Assembly: GCA_949775045.1 (NCBI GenBank)
Contig: OX459100.1
Span: 16,237,396-16,301,395, forward strand
Source: Metridium senile
Taxonomy: Eukaryota; Cnidaria; Anthozoa; Actiniaria; Metridiidae
Direction: 5' to 3'
Length of the DNA: 64,000 nt
The notes beneath the pieces were generated by a model. The model worked only from the letters and a program-made list of their open reading frames with translations. It was not told where the DNA came from and ran no database searches. Shown one piece after another: positions 54,968 to 64,000 of this stretch (the stretch's first letter is position 1; every line of letters starts with the position of its first letter). Made by a program: the position numbers and the translations under genes.

Positions 54968-55080
54968 CTAGTCTCCCGCACAAGCGCAGTTTGCGTCGGC
55001 ACACAACGATCCATTACGAAAACAAATGATTAGAGTGGACGTTTCGTAACGATACAAACTGCGCATGCACAGGAGACTAG
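54968..55080. mobile_element. Small palindromic element, CTAGTCTCC ends
   Basis: ctagtctcccgcacaagcgcag is mirrored by ctgcgcatgcacaggagactag with paired cgttacgaaac blocks, 113 bp. Confidence 0.65.
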
Positions 55081-55101
55081 AGTTAACTCCAAACTCCTTC
55101 C

Positions 55102-55180
55102 CATAGTCGTTACTTCGAAATGCGCATGCTCTATATCAATATATTTCTTCGAGCATGCGCAGTAAGAAATAACGACTATG
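55102..55180. repeat. Hairpin, 79 bp, catagtcgttatt ends
   Basis: catagtcgttacttcgaaatgcgcatgctc pairs with its inverse. Likely a small MITE. Confidence 0.6.
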
Positions 55181-55327
55181 AGAACAAGATTGGTGTAAAC
55201 CTAGGTTTAGCAATGACCGAGCTCTGTATCTACCTTATTATGTTTACACGGGACCAAAACAGGTTCAGGAAGTCAAAATATACAGTATTTTCAAAATTGT
55301 TGCCATAGTTCGATTCGGTGTATAACT

Positions 55328-55589
55328 CAGGGCTCGAAATAGCTGCCTGCCAATGGCCAAATGCCAGGCCAAATCTAAGGTTTCACAGGCAAAAATAATA
55401 TTCCCCTTCAAAGTCCATGCGCCATCTTGAAAGGTAGTAAGGTCTTTGCATTGAAGCGACACAAAAATTGAGCTTGCAATGATAGCGACCTTTTAACACC
55501 TTGCGGGACAAATATTCACGTGTCTCTAACATAGCAAGCTCAACGTTCGTCTCGCTTTGATTCAAATTATTTTCTTATTTCGAGCCCTG
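55328..55589. mobile_element. hAT-like MITE, CAGGGCTCGAAAT family
   Basis: It begins CAGGGCTCGAAATAG and ends TATTTCGAGCCCTG (262 bp). The first ~65 bp match the element that begins at 63917 and runs off the window. No clear 8-bp duplication. Confidence 0.75.
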
Positions 55590-55851
55590 TACATCGCCAT
55601 GCAATCTTACTGTTCTCTCTTTCTATTATTTAAAGTGCAAATGTGTTATTTAGAGCTTATTTTGTGCTTAAAACTCCGACTACTCCAAAACACTCAATTC
55701 AACAGAAGTGTGCAGAAGTGCAATGTCAACATGTGAATATGGTTCCAAAAAAGTGCAGAAAAACATTTACTCGATCTCGTATTGTATAATAACTAAAAAG
55801 CCTCCAACACTTCAAACTAGAAAAGACTTTGTACTAAAATAGTGAGATAAT

Positions 55852-55869
55852 CCCCCCCCCCCCCCCCCC
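55852..55869. repeat. Poly-C run
   Basis: An uninterrupted C tract of about 18 bases. Confidence 0.9.
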
Positions 55870-56049
55870 TAAAAGGTTGTCAAGATGAAAAGTCGTTCTA
55901 TTCTACAATAATTATCACCAAAGGTGCGCACAATTTGATATGGTTTCCATTCACAAGGACGGGAATCTGAATGAATGAGATTGGATAGGTGGATGGAAAA
56001 ACATTAGTGATTTATGAATGAACCAGCGCATAATAAATTATCTCATTGA

Positions 56050-57030
<981 letters not shown>

Positions 57031-57224
57031 TAAATGAATGAAGTATCGTGATTATTAACATATAAGAGAACAAGGTTCTGTTAAGATGTGAAGTTAAGTT
57101 CGTTAGGCGTTTCGAGCTGGTAAGATCGAAGAATAAGAAAGACATCAACTAATGTGCACAGACGATCTTTATCTATAAGGTGAGTAGATCTTAGTAGATG
57201 ATTTGGTTCATTCATTCACTTCAG

Positions 57225-57385
57225 TATTTATCCATCCATCTATCGAGTTAGTGAATTGACTATGTATATTCGCTTTCACATCCATCCATTTATTTATTTC
57301 GCCATCCATCCATGCATTCAAGCAATATTCAGTCCATTTTTTCCATTTTTATCCATCCAATCATTCATATATTTATTCATTTAGT
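57225..57385. repeat. Degenerate (CATC)n-type repeat
   Basis: catccatc and attcattc motifs recur irregularly. Confidence 0.6.
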
Positions 57386-57497
57386 TTTCGATTGATTCTT
57401 TTAAAGAAGAATACATAATGAATCACAAGACCCTACTGCAGCCTTTCATTAAGACAACCTTTTTGGACATGACAGCATGTGTCCTTTCCTAGAATAT

Positions 57498-58552
57498 TTA
57501 TCACTCGTGAAGAGAAATGCCTATAAAACAGTAGCGCAAAGGATCATGGATTAATTCGCAAGCTAAATATTTGTTTATCATTTTTGTCCTCTGATAAGTC
57601 AAAATGGTCATAACTCACTAACACATTGACACGCGTGTCGTTAGACATGTAATCCAGACCAGTTGAAAGGTGCGTTTTGGTTGGCCCCCTAATACAGTAC
57701 TGCTATTATTTTAGGGCAATTGTTTGGAAAGACTTTTTTAAACCAATCGTAAACGATGTTTCGATTTGGTGCTGGATTGCCCTAAAAACTCCACTTTCAG
57801 TTGAAGTAGATATATGCCCCATCATACCCTGCGCAACTAGCTAGCTTGTTCACTTTTCACTTCACGGTTGACGAAGAATCTCGGGTAGGTTGTGTACACT
57901 CTTTGCGAGAAACTTTGTCACCCGTGAAGTGAAAAGCCAACAAGCTAGTTGCGCAGGGGACTATGGGTAACCTATGTATACTTGATTAGAACACAGGGAT
58001 TTCATGGCCGCATCGCCACACTTGTCAATGTGTTATTGAGAAATGTCCAGTAGCGCAGGGGACTATGGGTAACCTATGTGTACTTTACTAGAACGCAGGG
58101 ATTTCATGGCCACATCGCCACATGCACTTGTCAATGTGTTATTAAGAAATGACAAGTAGCGCAGGGGACTATGGGTAACCTATGTGTACTTTACTAGAAC
58201 GCAGGGATTTCATGGCCACATCGCCACACTTGTCAATGTGTTAAGAAATGACAAGTAGCGCAGGGGACAATGAGTAACCTATGTGTACTTTACTAGAACG
58301 CAGGGATTTCATGGCCACATCGCCACAATTGTCAATGTGTTATTAAGAAATGACTAGTAGCGCAGGGGAGTATGGGTAACCTATGTGTACTTTACTAGAA
58401 CGCAGGGATTTCATGGCCACATCGCCACCCTTGTTAGCATTATTGAGAAATAACTATTTTAACTTATTAGAAAACAATAATTTTCTTTCTGAAAATATCC
58501 ATGATCCTTTGCGCCACTAGCTCATAGGCTTTTCACGGGTGACAAACTTTCT
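57498..58552. mobile_element. Inverted-repeat element with internal tandem array
   Basis: tagcgcaaaggatcatggat at 57532 is mirrored at 58497-58516. The outer flanks also pair (tcactcgtgaa...gcctat against cataggcttttcacgggtga). Inside lie a hairpin at 57843-57945 (gcttgttcacttttcacttc) that carries the same cgtgaagtgaaaag motif, and then five ~103-bp units each beginning gcgcaggggac. No ORF is seen. Confidence 0.7.
57945..58440. repeat. ~103-bp tandem repeat, five copies
   Basis: gcgcagggga recurs near 57951, 58053, 58159, 58258 and 58360. Units share gggatttcatggcc and catcgccac. Confidence 0.92.
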
Positions 58553-59205
58553 CGTCAATACACGCTTTTATTAACTTTGTTGGCATGCATTGCTTATTGT
58601 GCTTTACCAAGACATCTTATGAGTGTGCATGTTAGGAACGATTAAAGTAGTTAACGAGCTTCATTTTAGAGAGCATAATTATACAAGTCAAGTGTTTGAG
58701 TTTAGCTTCTAGAAAGTTTACAATCAATTTATTTCTTCTGACGATTTATATAAAGATGCTTACTACATCAAAGGTATTCTGAGCAGTTGAAGTTATAGGG
58801 AGCAAGGGGTGAGGAGAAGGAAACGACCTCCCTTCCCCCTTTATCACCTTGCTTTTATGTTCACGAATTGAAAATGATTAAATTTATCCATTTTACACTT
58901 TTAATAATTTTCAAGATAATTTGAATTGTTTTAAGTTTATATTTAGGGGTTAGAGACTGAAGTGAGTTCTTTATCGGCAAATACAGGCACGCTTGATCTC
59001 GTGATCGATTTGAGCCAATGGGAACTCAGATATGTTAATCATGTATTAATTTATATTGTTTACCTCGTTAACATGGCTTTAAAAGTGGCTTTTTATTCCT
59101 GGCAAGCAGAATGTTCTCTGCAAGACCTTTTGAGGGGATGCGTTAGGTCTGTTTGAATGAATTTAAGCAGTCAGTATGATTAACGAGTTACTCCATGTTC
59201 AAGTT
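58553..59205. other. Non-coding stretch
   Basis: Only a GC-rich imperfect hairpin near 58800-58850 (gcaaggggtgaggag and ctcccttccccc) stands out. Confidence 0.3.
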
Positions 59206-59219
59206 ACAGCACGAAAAGG

Positions 59220-59345
59220 ACCTTGCATGGGATCCCTGTGTACAACACCAAGTCATTGACGTCACTGCCTTAAAAATACATGTTACATGGGATCCCTGTG
59301 TACAACACCAAGTTATTAAGTGACATCACTGCCTTAATAATACAT
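59220..59345. repeat. ~61-bp tandem duplication
   Basis: catgggatccctgtgtacaa starts two units near 59226 and 59287. The second carries a small insertion near the gtgacatcac block. Confidence 0.85.
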
Positions 59346-59365
59346 GCATTACATACAAACCCACA

Positions 59366-61935
59366 ACACAGACAGACAAACATTAGTCAAACGTAAAATG
59401 TAACAGACAAAGCTATGAAACTGGACACTGTGTTCAGTTGTTAGAGAAGAGAAATGAAATTTTACTTCTGGCGAAACTAGACAAGCAAGCATTAGTCAAA
59501 CGTAAAGTGTAACAGACAAAGCTATGAAATTGCACACTTTTTTACAGTTGTTAGAGAAGAGAAATGAAATTTTACTTCTGGCGAAACTAGACAGACAAAC
59601 ATTGGTCAAACGTAAAGTGTAACAGACAAAGCTATGAAAATGTACACTGTGTTCAGTTGTTAGAGAAGAGAAATGAAATTTTACTTCTGGCGAAACTAGA
59701 CAGACAAACATTGGTCAAACGTAAAATGTAACAGACAAAGCTATGAAATTGCACACTTTTTTACAGTTGTTAGAGAAGAGAAATGAAATTTTACTTCTGG
59801 TGAAACTAGACAGACAAACATTGGTCAAACGTAAAATGTAACAGACAAAGCTATGAAATTGCACACTTTTTTACAGTTGTTAAGAGAAATTAAATTTTGC
59901 TTCTGGCTAAACTAGACTGACTAACATTGGTCAAACGTAAAGTGTAACAGACAAAGCTATGAAATTGCACACTTTTTTACAGTTGTTAGAGAAGAGAAAT
60001 TAAATTTTACTTCTGGCGAAACTAGACAGGCAAGCATTAGTCAAACGTAAAATGTAACAGACAAAGCTATGGAATTGTACACTTTTTTTACAGTTGTTAG
60101 AGAAGAGAAATCAAATTTTACTTCTGGCGAAACTAGACAGGCAAGCATTAGTCAAACGTAAAGTGTAACAGACAAAGCTATGAAATTGCACACTTTTTTA
60201 CAGTTGTTAAGAGAAATGAAATTTTGCTTCTGGCGAAACTAGACAGGCAAGCATTAGTCAAACGTAAAATGTAACATACAAAGCTATGAAATTGCACACT
60301 TTTTTACAGTTGTTAAGAGAAATGAAATTTTGCTTCTGGCGAAACTAGACAGGCAAGCATTAGTCAAACGTAAAATGTAACATACAAAGCTATGAAATTG
60401 CACACTTTTTTACAGTTGTTAAGAGAAATGAAATTTTGCTTCTGGCGAAACTAGACAGGCAAGCATTAGTCAAACGTAAAATGTAACATACAAAGCTATG
60501 AAATTGCACACTTTTTTACAGTTGTTAAGAGAAATGAAATTTTGCTTCTGGCGAAACTAGACAGGCAAGCATTAGTCAAACGTAAAATGTAACATACAAA
60601 GCTATGAAATTGCACACTTTTTTACAGTTGTTAAGAGAAATGAAATTTTGCTTCTGGCGAAACTAGACAGGCAAGCATTAGTCAAACGTAAAATGTAACA
60701 GACAAAGCTATGAAATTGCACACTTTTTTTACAGTTGTTAAGAGAAATGAAATTTTGCTTCTGGCGAAACTAGACAGGCAAGCATTAGTCAAACGTAAAA
60801 TGTAACATACAAAGCTATGAAATTGCACACTTTTTTACAGTTGTTAAGAGAAATGAAATTTTGCTTCTGGCGAAACTAGACAGGCAAGCATTAGTCAAAC
60901 GTAAAATGTAACAGACAAAGCTATGAAATTGCACACTTTTTTACAGTTGTTAAGAGAAATGAAATTTTGCTTCTGGCGAAACTAGACAGGCAAGCATTAG
61001 TCAAACGTAAAATGTAACAGACAAAGCTATGAAATTGCACACTTTTTTACAGTTGTTAAGAGAAATGAAATTTTGCTTCTGGCGAAACTAGACAGGCAAG
61101 CATTAGTCAAACGTAAAATGTAACAGACAAAGCTATGAAATTGCACACTTTTTTACAGTTGTTAAGAGAAATGAAATTTTGCTTCTGGCGAAACTAGACA
61201 GGCAAGCATTAGTCAAACGTAAAATGTAACATACAAAGCTATGAAATTGCACACTTTTTTACAGTTGTTAAGAGAAATGAAATTTTGCTTCTGGCGAAAC
61301 TAGACAGGCAAGCATTAGTCAAACGTAAAATGTAACATACAAAGCTATGAAATTGCACACTTTTTTACAGTTGTTAAGAGAAATGAAATTTTGCTTCTGG
61401 CGAAACTAGACAGGCAAGCATTAGTCAAACGTAAAATGTAACAGACAAAGCTATGAAATTGCACACTTTTTTACAGTTGTTAAGAGAAATGAAATTTTGC
61501 TTCTGGCGAAACTAGACAGGCAAGCATTAGTCAAACGTAAAATGTAACATACAAAGCTATGAAATTGCACACTTTTTTACAGTTGTTAAGAGAAATGAAA
61601 TTTTGCTTCTGGCGAAACTAGACAGGCAAGCATTAGTCAAACGTAAAATGTAACATACAAAGCTATGAAATTGCACACTTTTTTACAGTTGTTAAGAGAA
61701 ATGAAATTTTGCTTCTGGCGAAACTAGACAGGCAAGCATTAGTCAAACGTAAAATGTAACATACAAAGCTATGAAATTGCACACTTTTTTACAGTTGTTA
61801 AGAGAAATGAAATTTTGCTTCTGGCGAAACTAGACAGGCAAGCATTAGTCAAACGTAAAATGTAACAGACAAAGCTATGAAAATGTACACTTTTCACAGT
61901 TGTTAAGAGAAATGAAATTATACTTCTGGCGAAAA
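59366..61935. repeat. ~105-bp satellite array, about 24 copies
   Basis: Units share cattagtcaaacgtaaa and acagttgtta. The first seven, to about 60140, are more varied and 109-112 bp long. From there to 61840 units are 105 bp and nearly identical, differing mainly at one site (aacagac against aacatac). Minus-strand ORFs here cover only one or two units and are not genes. Confidence 0.96.
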
Positions 61936-62366
61936 AGCAGGTACCCTTGGGCACAAGGTTACCCAGGGTCCTCATCTCATCAATCCCTCTCGGACTTCTG
62001 AGAGGATCGACGTGTGAAATTCGATAAGATGGAAACATGTTAGTGATCGCTATGCCTAGCCTACAGTCAAAGCTGGTGTTGGTAAACTAAGCCAACTACG
62101 CGGAAAATCATGAAGCAAAAGGTTTTTGCTTTACCAAAAGAACAAGAGCATCTCTGCCTGGAGAAGCTAGTATCTTTTTCCGATTTAAAATGCGCTTGAA
62201 GAACCACAAATAATGTATTTTAGAATATGTAGACTAATTTAGAAAAAACATTGTTGTGGATGAATGGCCCCATTCACAGTTATGCCTTTGCATCGAAGCG
62301 AAACAAACGGTGAGCTTTCAATGATATAGACCTTCTTTTAACACCTTGGACAATTATTTATGTATG
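61936..62366. other. Non-coding stretch
   Basis: Nothing was recognised apart from the tail of the last satellite unit. Confidence 0.3.
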
Positions 62367-62367
62367 T

Positions 62368-62505
62368 ACACTGCAAAATCGGCTGAGTAGATACAACTCA
62401 GTATATTGAGTTAATCATGCATTCAGGATGGCACTTAATAGTGAGTAAACCCAACTCATTATTAAGAGTGAGCACCTAGTATCTACTCAGCCGTTTTTGC
62501 AGTAT
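62368..62505. mobile_element. MITE with ACTGCAAAA..CGGCTGAGTAGATAC ends
   Basis: actgcaaaatcggctgagta is mirrored by tactcagccgtttttgcagt. Inner pairs (actcagtat, gagttaat, ctcattatt) extend the hairpin. TA borders both ends. Confidence 0.75.
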
Positions 62506-62738
62506 AGCTATCACTACAAGCTCGCCATTCGTCCCGCCATTTCAAAATGGTGCAGAGAACTGTGTAAGGGACAACGTTTTTATGATTTTCCGTCACACAT
62601 TGTACTACAATTAGATTTATCAAAACTCACACAAAAGCACCGAGTAGAAAGATCGACTTAGCTATAGTATTCGACGAAAGAAAAACACTTTAATTTGTGG
62701 AAAGGAGAGAAAGAGAGAACAGTTAAGATCCAAGATTA

Positions 62739-63050
62739 AGTAAGTTCTTGTTATAGAGTAAGTTATAAGGTTAATACAGAAATCATATTAACCCAAGTAG
62801 GTTCTAGATATAAGGTACAGGGACGGATCCAGAAATTTTAAAAGGGGGAAAACCTTTGATATCCTTTTGGCGGATAACGGCAGACACAAGAGCGCAAAGA
62901 TCGTAATGTGCCAGCTTTTCTTTAAATGCAAAAGGGGGGGGGGGGGGGGGGGGGCGAAAAGTCACCCAGTTCACCCCCTCCGTCCGCCCCTGAGGTAAGT
63001 TATATGGTTAATACAAAACACATACTAACCCATTCAAACCTTCAGAACTA
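62739..63050. repeat. Tandem duplication split by a MITE
   Basis: gtaagttataaggttaatac (62759-62817) is repeated as gtaagttatatggttaatac (62996-63050). The hAT5-like element sits between them. Confidence 0.6.
62818..62992. mobile_element. hAT5-like MITE with 5-bp AGGTA duplication and poly-G core
   Basis: The ends CAGGGACGGATCC and GTCCGCCCCTG are flanked by AGGTA (62813-62817 and 62993-62997). It shares an internal block with 29653-29792. A run of about 20 G lies near 62934-62954. Confidence 0.8.
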
Positions 63051-63214
63051 CACAGCAGTAAACCTCTGTTAGAAGATAAGGTTGTACGTACATTAGATTA
63101 GAAAGATATTAAAGAGGAACGAAACGATTGAATGAATGACTGACTGAATACGAAGAGAACGTTTTGATAACGATTGGGAAGAATGTAACTGAATGACATT
63201 GAAATGAACGCATA

Positions 63215-63607
63215 ATGTTAGTAGTGATCGGTTGTGAATCAACTGAAAACGATTTCTTTTATTAGTTTCTATTATTGAAAGATAAGTGTGAAAATGGAAA
63301 TGTGGGAAAAAGAAAAGAGAATGATTAAAAAGAAAAAAAAGGAAGTTGTAAGACTAATACACAAGTATGAAAACAAAAAAATGTGTTAGTCAAACATACA
63401 GCTATAGTAGTGCATGATCGGTTGTGAATCAAATGAGAAGGATTTTATATTTATTTAGTATTATTATTATTATTGAAAGATTAATGAGAAGTGGGAAAAT
63501 GGAAATGTGGGAAAAAGAAAAGGTGAATGAGTAAAAATGAAAAAAAAGGAAGATGTAAGACTAATTCATGAAATCAGAAAATGTGTTAGTCAACCTAATA
63601 CAGCTAC
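63215..63607. repeat. ~190-bp tandem duplication
   Basis: gatcggttgtgaatca starts two units (63227 and 63417) that share atggaaatgtgggaaaaag and aatgtgttagtcaa. Divergence is moderate. Confidence 0.85.
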
Positions 63608-63916
63608 TTTCAGATCCTTATGATAAAATCGGCCATGCTGTAGTTATTGCAAATTTAATGGAATTTAGCGTTTGTATTGTTATATTTTACGCATTTGTTT
63701 AAGGGTTTTTAACATGTTTAGATGATTATGCAATGTTAGACGGGTTATCCACAATACAGTTAATACAAGCACCACTTTCAATATTGTGAAACTACAATCT
63801 TTGAGAAAAATGTTGGCACGACTGTGATAAATTCATTTTAGCACTGCTGAAATTCTGCTACTCACCCCATCCCCCCTTCGCAATGTTGAAGAAGGAGTCG
63901 TTGTTTGACGCTTATG
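63608..63916. other. Non-coding stretch
   Basis: Nothing was recognised. Confidence 0.3.
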
Positions 63917-64000
63917 CAGGGCTCGAAATAGCTGCCTGCCAATGGCCAAATGCCAAGCCAAATTTAAGGTTTGTCAGGCAAAAATAATTATGAACTGCCG
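63917..64000. mobile_element. hAT-like MITE, CAGGGCTCGAAAT family, cut by window end
   Basis: It starts CAGGGCTCGAAATAGCTGCC and follows the left end of 55328-55589 for about 65 bp. Confidence 0.75.

Noticed and set aside
59366..61935. CRISPR-like array
   Set aside because: Units are contiguous 105-bp tandem repeats with no unique spacers, and the DNA is eukaryotic.

Overview
The window is eukaryotic and AT-rich. It holds no host gene that I can recognise. Nearly everything I can support is transposable-element or tandem-repeat DNA: a LINE, a BEL/Pao LTR retrotransposon, a tRNA-derived SINE, many palindromic (MITE or foldback) DNA elements, minisatellites and microsatellites. The mix of L2/CR1-like LINEs, BEL/Pao, Tc1/IS630-like elements and dense palindromic MITEs suggests a marine invertebrate. 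I favour an anthozoan cnidarian (coral or sea anemone), but that is inference.

Layout. 1-1.5 kb: 3' end of a LINE reverse transcriptase. 2.2-9.3 kb: a full-length BEL/Pao element with two 313-bp LTRs, an intact 1951-codon gag-pol on the minus strand and a GTTTC target duplication, inserted into an older TTAA-flanked MITE. 9.4-10.7 kb: simple repeats. 10.7-25 kb: AT-rich DNA carrying many short inverted-repeat elements, including a TTAA-flanked foldback at 24.2-24.9 kb. 25.5-36 kb: (TTGA)n-type repeats, a tRNA-derived SINE, a scrambled Ty3/gypsy relic and two long minisatellites (139 and about 148 bp units). 36.8-45.4 kb: a nested structure in which an ~88-bp satellite is split by an L2/CR1-like LINE fragment. 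That fragment is split by a 6.75-kb TTAA-flanked element with ~750-bp terminal inverted repeats. This element in turn carries a 3.7-kb Tc1/IS630-like transposon and a 452-bp foldback. 45.8-55.6 kb: a cluster of palindromic elements, including a 1440-bp foldback with ~685-bp arms. 56-57 kb: a ~1-kb GAAA-type purine tract. 57.5-62 kb: a palindromic element with internal tandem repeats, then about 24 copies of a ~105-bp satellite. 62-64 kb: more MITEs and short duplications.

The most interesting unit is the Tc1/IS630-like transposon at 39683-43368. It has a DD38E transposase on the minus strand and a convergent second gene on the plus strand. That second gene has a 94-bp phase-0 intron, a Cys/His cluster, a lysine-rich block and an Asn/Pro/Gln/Tyr-rich tail. 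Two-gene organisation is not usual for this superfamily. The second gene now carries an apparent one-base frameshift. The window also gives clean insertion footprints (TTAA, TA, 5-, 7-, 8-, 9- and 10-bp duplications) that separate several MITE families. All calls come from reading the sequence by eye; no database search was run.
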